NCBI RefSeq assembly: GCF_014284275.1
Contig: NZ_JACOFU010000012.1
Location: 1-64,000, forward strand
DNA length: 64,000 bases
Direction of reading: 5' to 3'
Source: Affinundibacterium amnicola
GTDB lineage: Bacteria > Pseudomonadota > Gammaproteobacteria > Burkholderiales > Burkholderiaceae_D
The notes beneath the pieces were generated by a model, which worked only from the letters and a program-made list of their open reading frames with translations, was not told the origin of the DNA and did no database searches. Shown here piece after piece: positions 46,476 through 55,153 of this stretch; positions within the stretch are counted from its first letter, which is position 1; each line of letters starts with the position of its first letter. A program made the translations under genes and the position numbers.

Positions 46476-47657
46476 TTAATTACTACGCGTAGGCAAACTA
46501 AAGTTATGACCCAAGCCAGGCATATCAATCGTCATGCCTTTGTAGTTACGGCACTTCACCGTCGTACCGCTACCATCAGGTAATTCTTCTTCACGTACAT
46601 AGGTAGGAATAATAGGCAATTTACCCAAACCACCCAAGCCATCAACCACGAAGGTTGGCACCGCTGGACCACTGATCCAACCACGCAAGCCTTCATACAA
46701 TTCGATCATACGGTGATGTGGCACGATGAAATGCGCGGCGCCTTCGACCATATCTGTGGAATACACGTAGTAAGGGCGCACGCCCATTTCTATCGTTTGC
46801 ATAAACAAATCACGCATCACTTCGACGTCATCATTCACGCCTTTCAAGCAGACAGTTTGCAAGCCCATCATGATGCCGGCTTTTTGTATCATCTTCACAC
46901 GTTGACGCAGCAAAGGTGTGATTTCTTTTGGGTGACCAATATGGATATTGATCATCTGTACGCGATGCTTTTCCAATACCGCACACAACTCTGGCGTGAC
47001 GCGTGTTGGCAATTGCACGACCATACGTGAACCCATGCGCAAGAAACGTACATGCGGCGCGCGACGACGTAATTCGCCGAGTATGTAATCCAAACGTTCG
47101 TCAGTAAATGTCAGCGGATCACCGCCAGACAAGAGCACGTCGTCAATCTGTGGGTTGCTCGCGATGTAATCGATAGAAGCTTCGATTTCGTCTTTAGCGA
47201 CGGAGCCATCAGGTTGCGACACCATACGCTTACGTGTACAGAAACGGCACAAAGTTGCGCAAGTATTGGAGACCAAGAACAACACACGACGTGGATAACG
47301 ATGCACCACGCTAGTACCAGGAATCGTATCGCCTTCTTCACCTAATTGATCCAAAGAAGTAGCGAAACCTGGAATGGTTTGTTCATGATGGGAAGGCATG
47401 TATTGCAAACGGATTGGGCAATTTGGATCATCTTTGTCCATCAATTGCGCCATGTACGGTGTAATCGCCACCGCGAATTTTTTGTAGACTGTGTTATCCA
47501 CGTCTTCCACATTATTCAATACGCCCATCAATTCAGAATGATGAGAATAACGACGCGTGAACTGTTTCTGCCAAGATTCAGACTCTGGATCGTATGCGTC
47601 TAATTCTTCGCGTGTCAGTAATTTTTTGATAGGATTGAATTCGACTTTTTGATCCAT
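46476..47657 (-). CDS. kamA: Lysine 2,3-aminomutase
   Basis: 393 residues. Radical-SAM motif CATLCRFC (Cys133, Cys137, Cys140) and the PLP region FVVDGLGGLGKLP are intact. It turns L-lysine into beta-lysine, the first step of lysine fermentation. The EpmB alternative (EF-P modification) is unlikely: the protein is longer and heads a complete kam cluster. First gene of the operon, divergent from an Lrp-type regulator. Confidence 0.94.
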   Translation of the reverse strand: MDQKVEFNPIKKLLTREELDAYDPESESWQKQFTRRYSHHSELMGVLNNVEDVDNTVYKKFAVAITPYMAQLMDKDDPNCPIRLQYMPSHHEQTIPGFATSLDQLGEEGDTIPGTSVVHRYPRRVLFLVSNTCATLCRFCTRKRMVSQPDGSVAKDEIEASIDYIASNPQIDDVLLSGGDPLTFTDERLDYILGELRRRAPHVRFLRMGSRMVVQLPTRVTPELCAVLEKHRVQMINIHIGHPKEITPLLRQRVKMIQKAGIMMGLQTVCLKGVNDDVEVMRDLFMQTIEMGVRPYYVYSTDMVEGAAHFIVPHHRMIELYEGLRGWISGPAVPTFVVDGLGGLGKLPIIPTYVREEELPDGSGTTVKCRNYKGMTIDMPGLGHNFSLPTRSN

Positions 47658-47853
47658 GATGTCTCTCTCTTTATATAGCTAATCAAAGCCAGTAAGCGGC
47701 AAAATAAGGTGAATACCCATGTGGGTGACAGGGAGACAGTGTAAAGACGAGTTGTGCCGCCACAAACGCACAAAATGACTTAAACAACAGACAAAAATCA
47801 GTCATAATGCATGACACTCAAACAAAATGCCTGAAAGCTAGCCGAAATTCGCC

Positions 47854-48297
47854 ATGCCCAACAAGATAGACCCGCTCGACCAGCAAATCATTGACCTACT
47901 CAAAGTGAATGCACGCTTGCCCATTGTCGCGATGGCAAAAGCCCTAGGCTGTGCCCGCAGCACAGCCCAGTTACGTTTAAAATCCTTAGAAGATCGCGGC
48001 ATCATTAGCGGCTACACAGTGGACATCTCAGTCAGCCGCAGCCGCCCCAGCATACGCGCGATGGTCTTGATCTCAATAGAGTCGCAACACGAACCAGAAA
48101 TCATGCGCGCACTGACCAAGCGCCATGAAATCATCAAGCTCTATACGGTCAGCGGTCGCTACGATTTGTGTGCCATGCTATCGACAGAATCAACCCACGA
48201 ACTCGATGCGGTGATTGATAAGATACGTTTGATTAAAGGCGTGGTGGATACGTTTTCGACGATTTTGTTGTCGACTAAGTTGGATAGGCCAGAGTGA
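47854..48297 (+). CDS. Lrp/AsnC-family regulator
   Basis: 147 residues: N-terminal helix-turn-helix (about 5-55; PIVAMAKALGCARSTAQLRLKSLEDRGI) and C-terminal RAM ligand-binding domain (about 65-145). It is divergent from kamA; Lrp-type proteins commonly sense amino acids, so lysine-responsive control of the cluster is likely but inferred. The 196 bp gap contains a short palindrome, ACCCATGTGGGT at 47715-47726, that could be an operator half-site. Confidence 0.9.
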   Translation: MPNKIDPLDQQIIDLLKVNARLPIVAMAKALGCARSTAQLRLKSLEDRGIISGYTVDISVSRSRPSIRAMVLISIESQHEPEIMRALTKRHEIIKLYTVSGRYDLCAMLSTESTHELDAVIDKIRLIKGVVDTFSTILLSTKLDRPE

Positions 48298-48467
48298 TAC
48301 GATAAACAATCGTGATAGGTGAGTAGGTGGGTGCTGAGCACCGCGAATCCCAATACCTACCGGAATATTAACGACATTAAACCTATGAAAAAATTCAAAC
48401 TACTGAAAAAAATGCAGTTTTTACTGCCTAGTAATTCTGCACTAATTTCGCTTCTACCTAAATAAAG
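48298..48467. other. Gap between lrp-type gene and AHSA1 pseudogene
   Basis: 170 bp with no gene or clear signal seen. Together with the pseudogene it makes up the 680 bp stretch without an intact gene. Confidence 0.5.
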
Positions 48468-48913
48468 TCAACCCGGAATGTCAGGCTGAACCAAATTCGC
48501 CAACTACATCAAAGATTCTTGTCAGCCTAAATAGCACATTTCCACTGGAATCATTTCCGGAATCCCTTCCTGTGTAACACTCAACTCAGTGCCACAAATC
48601 ACCTGTCTGAAGTTGACCGTCACCGCCATCACTTCTGGCATAGCCGGATCATCAAGTTAGTCTCGGTCACGCAACAAGCTTCCGGCATCATTTCCAAATA
48701 TTCGCCGCCAAAAGAGTGGTCATTGCCAGTCGAGAAATTGCGGGAGGACATTGTAAGCGTGCCACCATTTTTCGGATCCATATGATGTACCTTGCAGGTA
48801 AAGCCAAAAAGTGGAATTCACCTCGCCATCACGTCGGCTTCGACAAATGCGCGGTAAAGTTTAATTGGGTTGGTGCGTATCACTCGGTGGAACTTGACAG
48901 TATTTGTTGACAT
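48468..48913 (-). pseudogene. SRPBCC/AHSA1-family protein, multiply frameshifted
   Basis: Begins MSTNTVKFHRVIRTNPIKLY and RAFVEADVMAR, then a stop. Other frames continue with GFTCKVHHMDPKNGGTLTMS, NFSTGNDHSFGGEYLEMMPE, AVTVNFRQVICGTELSVTQE and GIPEMIPVEMCYLG, then an in-frame stop where these proteins usually have Trp (GWQESL), and end PDIPG. This is the full order of an Ahsa1-like SRPBCC protein of ~150 residues, with at least two frameshifts and further stops. Decayed gene. Confidence 0.75.
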
Positions 48914-48977
48914 GATTTTTCCTTATTTCTACATCTAGGCTGAGCTTCGAACAAAATAACTCTCTCCGCTCAATGCG

Positions 48978-49559
48978 CTATCGTTTTTTAAGATCATTGA
49001 GCTGCGTCGGTGTCATAATTTCTGCTTGCACAATTGTTTGGCCTTCGGCATTAAACAAAGGCGATTGTTTATAACTACCGCTCAGCCGCGCACCCAAGCT
49101 CATCCGAATAAAACGCAAGACCACTGGGAGCACACCTTTCTGCACTGGTTTCGGCTCACCAATTGCTGCTTGCGTCTCCATCCAAGCAGTCACCGGGCCA
49201 AAATCTTTTTCAATATTTTTACGGTCCAATGCACTATGAATTAATCCAATAAAGGCCATCTTAGGATCTGGCATGATATTGCCTAAAGGTGTTTTGCAAC
49301 ACGCGGCATACCAACGTACCATGCCCTTGTCGCTCAAACGTACCGTAGCTAGATGCTCTTGGCCTTGAACAAAGCGCAAACGCGCTTGACTGATTTGGAC
49401 AATTTCTGTCCCTCCTTGCGCATCTAACACTTGCTCGGCTCGTCCAAGAAAATGTGCGAAAGCACGGCAATCACTGCAATAGCAAACGATATGATTGTGA
49501 ACACCTTCGCCTTCGACGTGTGCTCGAAGCTGACCGCATTGGCATTGAATGGCGTGCAT
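48978..49559 (-). CDS. DUF6151 / GFA-like protein
   Basis: 193 residues from the ATG giving MHAIQCQCGQLRAHVEG, preceded by GAGGAAAA. Cysteines in CQCG, CYCSDC and AACCKTPLGN give a possible zinc site like that of glutathione-dependent formaldehyde-activating-type proteins. The phrase SDKGMVRWYAACCKTPLGN is characteristic of the DUF6151 group. Function unknown. Confidence 0.8.
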   Translation of the reverse strand: MHAIQCQCGQLRAHVEGEGVHNHIVCYCSDCRAFAHFLGRAEQVLDAQGGTEIVQISQARLRFVQGQEHLATVRLSDKGMVRWYAACCKTPLGNIMPDPKMAFIGLIHSALDRKNIEKDFGPVTAWMETQAAIGEPKPVQKGVLPVVLRFIRMSLGARLSGSYKQSPLFNAEGQTIVQAEIMTPTQLNDLKKR

Positions 49560-50092
49560 ATTTTTCCTCAATAAAAAAGACAGCAATTGTGACTTACTCG
49601 GCGAACTCGCAATATCAAGCGGAAAGCCCTTTCAGTATTCAACTATTCTAAAACTTCAAATTACATGATAAAAATAGAAGAGAAGGAATGCTAGCTTGTA
49701 TGGAATAGCAACTCAATCTCTATTCAATTTCAACATTCTTTATTGACGACCTAAGCGCAGTTAAGACGTGGAAGACCTGAGCAGGCGACAGTTCACGCAA
49801 ACCTTCTCCAAAGCTTACTTGATCATCTCCTGTTTCGTTTTCAATACAATGCAGATCGATCTGTAACATTTTCCATACATTGTGCGAATGCACAATTGCC
49901 CCAGGTCAGCAAAAGCAAATTTTGATTTGTGTTAATGAATTGCTAGGTTTTTCTAGTGTCATAATCAATCTCGGCTGATTACCCATCTAGTCCAATACAA
50001 CAACAAAAAAAGAAGCGTCGGGATTATTTTCCCGACGCTTTTATTTCCACAAAACCTTCAAACGAAGTTTCCGAAATAAAGAAAGAGACATC
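49560..50092. other. Long upstream region of ald
   Basis: 533 bp between divergent genes, with no gene seen. A strong terminator-like hairpin lies at 50013-50042, only 51 bases before the ald start. A short leader transcript or an unannotated small RNA ending at this hairpin is possible. Confidence 0.5.
50013..50042 (+). terminator. Terminator-like hairpin in the ald leader
   Basis: AAGCGTCGGG pairs with CCCGACGCTT over an 8-base loop, followed by T residues. No plus-strand gene lies upstream for it to terminate, so it may be an attenuator or the end of a small RNA. Confidence 0.75.
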
Positions 50093-51208
50093 ATGATCGT
50101 AGGCGTACCCAAAGAAATTAAAAACCACGAATACCGCGTGGGCATGACTCCGTCTTCAGTGCGTGAGTTGACTTCACGTGGCCACAAAGTATTAGTACAA
50201 AAAAATGCAGGCACCGAAATCGGATTAAGCGATGAACAGTATCTGGCGGTAGGTGCTGAGCTAGTTGATACAGCAAAAGAGATTTTTGAACGTGCGGAGA
50301 TGATCGTCAAAGTCAAAGAACCTCAGCCAGTCGAATGTGCGATGCTGCGTTCTGGTCAAATCTTGTACACCTACTTACATCTGGCACCCGATCCAGAACA
50401 AACCGCAGCGCTCGTGAAATCTGGCGCCATCTGTATCGCTTATGAAACCATCACTGGCGCAAACGGTGGCTTACCGCTACTAGCACCGATGAGCGAAGTC
50501 GCAGGTCGTATGTCGATCCAAGCAGGTGCAGCACATCTGGAAAAATCCAAAGGCGGCATGGGTTTATTACTTGGTGGCGTCCCGGGTGTAGCACCAGCCC
50601 ATATTGTGATTATCGGTGCTGGTGTTGTTGGTACCAATGCGATGCAAATGGCTGTTGGCACGGGTGCACGAGTAACAGTGCTGGATAAGAGTATTGATCG
50701 TTTGCGCCAATTAGACTTGGTGTATGGGAATCGTATTTCGACGGTTTATTCCAACGCACAATCAATTGAAGAGGCGGTATTGTCTGCTGATCTGGTGATC
50801 GGTGGCGTATTAGTCCCTGGCGCAGCTGCACCGAAGCTGGTAAGCCGTAGTTTAATCTCTCGCATGAAAAAAGGTGCTGTCGTCGTCGATGTGGCGATTG
50901 ATCAAGGTGGTTGTTTTGAAACCTCGCATGCCACCACACACGCTGAACCGACTTATGTCGTTGATGGGGTCATTCATTACTGCGTAGCGAATATGCCTGG
51001 TGCGGTCGCACGCACTTCCACGTTTGCGCTAAATAATGCCACGGTTGGGCACGCAGTTGCCTTAGCAAGCAAAGGCTGGAAGCAAGCCCTACGTGACGAC
51101 ATACATCTGCGCAATGGCTTGAATGTTTGTGAAGGAAAAGTGACTTACGCAGCTGTTGCGCACGACCTAGGCTATCAACATGTAACTGCAGACAGTGTAT
51201 TGAATTAA
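50093..51208 (+). CDS. ald: Alanine dehydrogenase
   Basis: 371 residues: MIVGVPKEIKNHEYRVGMTP start, catalytic Lys in VKVKEPQ, His in YLHLAPD, and the Rossmann GAGVVGTNAMQMA. Reversibly deaminates alanine to pyruvate using NAD. Ribosome site GAAAGAGAC precedes the ATG. Single gene with its own terminator. Confidence 0.97.
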   Translation: MIVGVPKEIKNHEYRVGMTPSSVRELTSRGHKVLVQKNAGTEIGLSDEQYLAVGAELVDTAKEIFERAEMIVKVKEPQPVECAMLRSGQILYTYLHLAPDPEQTAALVKSGAICIAYETITGANGGLPLLAPMSEVAGRMSIQAGAAHLEKSKGGMGLLLGGVPGVAPAHIVIIGAGVVGTNAMQMAVGTGARVTVLDKSIDRLRQLDLVYGNRISTVYSNAQSIEEAVLSADLVIGGVLVPGAAAPKLVSRSLISRMKKGAVVVDVAIDQGGCFETSHATTHAEPTYVVDGVIHYCVANMPGAVARTSTFALNNATVGHAVALASKGWKQALRDDIHLRNGLNVCEGKVTYAAVAHDLGYQHVTADSVLN

Positions 51209-51237
51209 TTGCTTCCAGATAATTGGGACTGATGCAT

Positions 51238-51273
51238 AAAAGCCAGCGAGAATTTTTATTCTAGCTGGCTTTT
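51238..51273. terminator. Terminator after ald
   Basis: AAAAGCCAGC/GCTGGCTTTT with an inner AGAAT/ATTCT stem; T-rich on the plus strand and A-rich before it, so usable both ways. Confidence 0.9.
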
Positions 51274-51324
51274 ATATTTTAGGGTCTGTTGACCTAGCAG
51301 AAAGCAAAAATAGCGCTTAGAGAA

Positions 51325-51957
51325 TTATTTTCCCGCACTCACGCCGCCTATGCCGTCGACCGTTTTACTAATAGATTTAGGATTGCCGAAATAATTTAAT
51401 GAACCGATGCCCTGCACATTCGCCTTGAGTTTTTCCGTTGCAGTAACTTCAACCGAACCGATACCTTCTACGGTCGCATCAACATTCTCGGCAACCAAGC
51501 CCTTTGCATCGACAAAGCCCACGCCTTGCGCGCGCAATTTAAAATCACGCACCTTGCCACTCATTTTTAACAGACCCACACCTTCATAATTCAATTCAAA
51601 TCGGTCACCAGCAATTTTGCTGACTGTCGTCAAACCTGCACCTTCCATTTTAAACTTGGTCAAAGCAGGCATCGTTACGACTACTTTTAAATCATCAGAA
51701 ATACGAATATTTTTCTTTTCTTTGTAGCTGATTAAGAGCTCATCACCAGCGATGTCGGTAATGATTTTATCCATGTATTTATCGTCACCCTTCACGGTAA
51801 TTGAATGCGAGCTACCGACGACCACTTCAACAGATAAAGCACCCTGTGTTCGAATGGTGCTAAATGGGGAAACTTTACGTACTTGTTCACCCGCTGCAGC
51901 GATAGAACTGGCTAGCACTAAACCAACTGTGAAACATGAAACGACTAATTTGCGCAT
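51325..51957 (-). CDS. DUF2807 (GIN domain) secreted protein
   Basis: 210 residues with a signal peptide (MRKLVVSCFTVGLVLASSIAAAG) and a repetitive beta-helix-like body (VEVVVGSSHSITVKGDDKYMDKI, then short strands such as VDATVEGIGSVEVTATEKL). Fits the head-GIN domain family. Role unknown; probably exported. Confidence 0.85.
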   Translation of the reverse strand: MRKLVVSCFTVGLVLASSIAAAGEQVRKVSPFSTIRTQGALSVEVVVGSSHSITVKGDDKYMDKIITDIAGDELLISYKEKKNIRISDDLKVVVTMPALTKFKMEGAGLTTVSKIAGDRFELNYEGVGLLKMSGKVRDFKLRAQGVGFVDAKGLVAENVDATVEGIGSVEVTATEKLKANVQGIGSLNYFGNPKSISKTVDGIGGVSAGK

Positions 51958-52160
51958 GATGAACTCCGTCCTTAATGAATAAGCGATGATCTACATCGAG
52001 TGAAGCTAGTTTGCCAGCATTTTGGGACATTGTCTGCGAAAAAAGATGAAGTGTCAGATCTTAGGAGCAGAATGCAAAAAAACCGGATCAACTGCAAGAT
52101 CTTTTCAGCCTATCAATTGCCACCAGTTGTCAAACGACTCTTAAGCAAATCTAATAATGC

Positions 52161-52190
52161 AAAACGGCGCCAGAAGCGCCGTTTTGTTTT
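52161..52190. terminator. Terminator downstream of the Ala-rich protein gene
   Basis: AAAACGGCGC/GCGCCGTTTT with a 5-base loop and T-rich flank on the plus strand (A-rich on the other side). Symmetric, so it can serve the minus-strand gene at 52255. Confidence 0.8.
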
Positions 52191-52254
52191 TACACTTTTT
52201 TAGTTCTTTCCAGGCTACATTTTATGCAGCTGAACATACAGAGAACTAACCAAT

Positions 52255-52635
52255 TTATTTACTTGCTGCTGGTACAGAAGCTGCTGCTTTTTCAGTTGCT
52301 TTCTCTACCGATTTTTCCATCTTCTTGACGGCTTTATCTGCATGCTTCGCTGGTGCGCCTTTGACATCGGCACTGGCTGCTGCTTTTGCTGCCGCAGGGA
52401 CACTAGCTGCACTTGCTGCTGGCGCTGTAGCCGGAACGCTAGCAGCCTTCGCTGCCGCACTTGCCATAGTGCTAGAAGCAGAACTTGCTGCAGCTGCTGC
52501 TTTAGGAGCCGCTACTTGAGCCACAGCTGAAGCAGCTTTTGCTGTCGCGCTGGCAGCTGGCGCTTGTTCTGTACTAGCGAATGCAGCACTCATAGACAAT
52601 GTCGTTGCGATGATAGTCAATGCGATTTTTTTCAT
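52255..52635 (-). CDS. Ala-rich secreted low-complexity protein
   Basis: 126 residues with a signal peptide (MKKIALTIIATTLSMSAAFA) and a mature part made largely of Ala, Ser, Lys and Val, ending in a lysine-rich helical stretch (KAVKKMEKSVEKATEKAA). Resembles histone-H1-like or phasin-like low-complexity proteins in composition only. Ribosome site not strong. Unrecognised function. Confidence 0.65.
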   Translation of the reverse strand: MKKIALTIIATTLSMSAAFASTEQAPAASATAKAASAVAQVAAPKAAAAASSASSTMASAAAKAASVPATAPAASAASVPAAAKAAASADVKGAPAKHADKAVKKMEKSVEKATEKAAASVPAASK

Positions 52636-53077
52636 GATGAATTCCTATGTAGATCAAATGAATAAATGTGAGTTTTGTATTCCGGTACAACTTTATTTTG
52701 TCTTGCTGTTGCGCAGTATTCGCTGCGTACTCCCATAACGGGCTCAGGTTTTTTTGTGTTGACACGAATTTGAAATATTTTTCGAAAAAATTCTGGCCAC
52801 CAAATTTTCACTATCAACTTTGTCTATGGTGAAGTCCATTTCGATTCCTGCTGGCGCATTGCAAATCCAGAAATAACTTGTTCCCCTACATCTTTAGGAT
52901 GATCAAAAAAACACGCAGAAATGGGGCCAGATTTAGTGCTTTCAAGTGCCTCAAAAATTTAAATTATTTTCTCTTGAAAAGCCTTTTTGCCATCTACATA
53001 TCGGTATCAGCAGATGCTCAAGTGAGGTCTGCAAATTAAATTAACTCATATCGCTTCAACTTATAAGGATATATATC
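52636..53077. other. Intergenic region with a possible heat-shock promoter
   Basis: 442 bp between divergent genes. CTTGAAAA at 52973-52980 matches the sigma-32 -35 element, but the nearest -10-like sequence (around 52988-52995) is too close for a typical spacing. No gene seen. Confidence 0.35.
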
Positions 53078-53569
53078 ATGCGTAATTTTGACTTCTCTCC
53101 ACTCTATCGTTCCGCAATCGGTTTTGATCGTTTAGCGCACCTCTTTAACGAGGCACAACGAGCGGAGGCGACACCAAGCTATCCACCGTATAACATTGAA
53201 TTGGTCAATGAAGATCAATATCGAATCAGCATGGCCATCGCCGGCTTTGACCGTAGCGAAATCGAAATCGAAACAGAGCGTGATGTACTGAAGGTTGTCG
53301 GTCGAAAAACCAAGCCAGAGACACAAGGCACCTACTTGCATCGTGGTATTGCCTCTCGTGATTTCGAGCACAGTTTCCGTTTGGCGGATCACGTCAAAGT
53401 AGTTGGTGCTCGCTTGGATAATGGTTTACTCAATATCGAATTGCAACGCGAAATCCCAGAGGCTTATAAACCTCGTCGTATCTTGATCGATGGCGAGCCA
53501 TTGCGCAATGTTAACAATGCTAACAGCATCAATAACCTCAACTCACCTGATCAGTTGCAGGCAGCATAA
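53078..53569 (+). CDS. Small heat-shock protein Hsp20 (IbpA-like)
   Basis: 163 residues with an IbpA-like N-terminus (MRNFDFSPLYRSAIGFDRL), an alpha-crystallin domain (about 37-130; YRISMAIAGFDRSEIEIE, LHRGIASRDFEHSFRLADHV, ARLDNGLLNIELQREIPE) and a C-terminal tail with an I-x-I-type motif (RRILID). ATP-independent holdase. Followed by a terminator. Confidence 0.95.
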   Translation: MRNFDFSPLYRSAIGFDRLAHLFNEAQRAEATPSYPPYNIELVNEDQYRISMAIAGFDRSEIEIETERDVLKVVGRKTKPETQGTYLHRGIASRDFEHSFRLADHVKVVGARLDNGLLNIELQREIPEAYKPRRILIDGEPLRNVNNANSINNLNSPDQLQAA

Positions 53570-53605
53570 GCTTCAAAAGCTCGACATTCGTTGACATCCC
53601 CTCCT

Positions 53606-53636
53606 GGCGTGTCTGGCAACAGTCACGCCTTTTTTA
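53606..53636 (+). terminator. Terminator after the Hsp20 gene
   Basis: GGCGTGtCTG pairs with CAGtCACGCC, followed by seven T residues. Confidence 0.88.
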
Positions 53637-53712
53637 CATTCTTGAGTAAGGCCGCGGCACATTCATCTGTTAAGATTTTATGAATTTTATTCAAAACCTT
53701 CACGGAGAAATT

Positions 53713-55116
53713 ATGCGCAGTTTGATCACGATAATCGGTATTGGTTTGCTATGGATTGCCAATATCAGCCATGCACAACAAGTCGCCACCGTTCGTGTAG
53801 ATTATCACCACAGCGGGAACGCTAAAACCGAACACTTTGCTTTAGACCGCGTACTCATCGAACCGCTGCCTTGGCCTGGCAATCTCAACAAAAATATCGA
53901 TCACACGAATCGCGGTGTGAACTTATTCGAAGTCCGAGATAAAGCAACTGGCAACTTACTTTATTCGCGCGGTTTCTCGACAATTTTTGCTGAATGGCAA
54001 AGCACTGCTGAGGCAAGCAAACTTGAACGAGGCTTTCAGGAATCTATCCGTTTTCCGAAACCAACTAAACCAGTCAACATCAAAATTCTAAAACGCGATA
54101 CACAAAATCAATTCCAAACCGTATGGAGTGTCGACATCGACACCGATGCGCAAGATGTCGTGAGAAAACAAGCCGGTTCTGTGCGCAAACCCATTCCCAT
54201 TCAGATCAATGGCGCCTCTTCTGAAAAAGTTGACTTGCTCATTATTGGCGACGGCTACACCCAAAAGGAAATGACGAAATTTAAGACAGACGCAAAACGA
54301 CTCAGCGATTTCTTATTTTCAGTTTCTCCATTCAAGGAACGCGCAAAAGATTTCAATGTGTGGGCTTTAGCTGTAGCGACCAAAGAATCAGGCATATCTC
54401 GTCCTTCAACTGGCAAATATCAAGCCTCTAGCACCGGAGCAAGTTATGACATCTTTGGAAGTGAACGTTATGTACTCACATTAGACAACCGCGCCTTACG
54501 TGAAATCGCGCAGCATTCTGCGTACGAGTTTATCGAAATTCTGGTGAATAACGACACCTATGGTGGCGGTGGTATTTTTGGTCAATTTTCTACCGCCGCG
54601 GCTGGAAACGATTGGGCAAACTATTTATTCGTGCATGAATTTGGTCATCACTTTGCAGGTTTAGCTGATGAGTATTACACCTCACCAGTTGCCTATCAGA
54701 CGGGAAACGACATTCAAACAGAACCATGGGAACCGAATGTCACCGCCTTAAAAGATAAGGCCCAATTAAAGTGGCAACAGCATGTTAAAGCAGACACAGC
54801 ATTACCAAGCGCATGGCCAAAACAGTCTTATGAAGAAGCGGCACGTCAGTTCCAAAAAGTGCGCGCAGATCTCAGAAAAAATAATCGTCCAGAATCAGAA
54901 ATGAGTGCTTTATTCAAAAAAGATCTGCACGAATCTAGCCTGCTGTTTAGCAAAGATCCCAACTTCCGAACCATAGGTGCATTTGAAGGCGCGAACTACG
55001 AAGCAAAAGGCTACTACCGCTCACAAATGCAATGCCTTATGTTTGATCGTAGCGAACAGTTCTGCCGGGTTTGTCAGGACGGAATTTCTGCGATTATTGA
55101 TTTGTACTCAAAGTAA
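53713..55116 (+). CDS. M64-family (IgA peptidase-type) metalloprotease
   Basis: 467 residues from the ATG at 53713 (GGAG six bases upstream); an in-frame ATG 33 bp earlier is less likely. Signal peptide, an N-terminal ~150-residue domain, then the catalytic domain with VDLLIIGDGYTQKEM and the zinc motif HEFGHHFAGLADEYY. The family is named from an IgA protease of a gut bacterium; cleaving IgA is not implied here. Likely exported. Confidence 0.9.
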   Translation: MRSLITIIGIGLLWIANISHAQQVATVRVDYHHSGNAKTEHFALDRVLIEPLPWPGNLNKNIDHTNRGVNLFEVRDKATGNLLYSRGFSTIFAEWQSTAEASKLERGFQESIRFPKPTKPVNIKILKRDTQNQFQTVWSVDIDTDAQDVVRKQAGSVRKPIPIQINGASSEKVDLLIIGDGYTQKEMTKFKTDAKRLSDFLFSVSPFKERAKDFNVWALAVATKESGISRPSTGKYQASSTGASYDIFGSERYVLTLDNRALREIAQHSAYEFIEILVNNDTYGGGGIFGQFSTAAAGNDWANYLFVHEFGHHFAGLADEYYTSPVAYQTGNDIQTEPWEPNVTALKDKAQLKWQQHVKADTALPSAWPKQSYEEAARQFQKVRADLRKNNRPESEMSALFKKDLHESSLLFSKDPNFRTIGAFEGANYEAKGYYRSQMQCLMFDRSEQFCRVCQDGISAIIDLYSK

Positions 55117-55153
55117 CGCCTACAACCAGAATACGTCAAAAACTAACTAATTC

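Noticed and set aside
46476-47657. EpmB (EF-P lysine aminomutase) instead of KamA
   Set aside because: Longer than EpmB and first gene of a complete lysine fermentation cluster.
52973-52995. Sigma-32 promoter for the Hsp20 gene
   Set aside because: The -35 match is good, but spacing to the -10-like sequence is about 8 bases, too short for the usual 11-16.
53713-55116. Virulence IgA protease
   Set aside because: Family name comes from one member; nothing in the context suggests a host-associated role.
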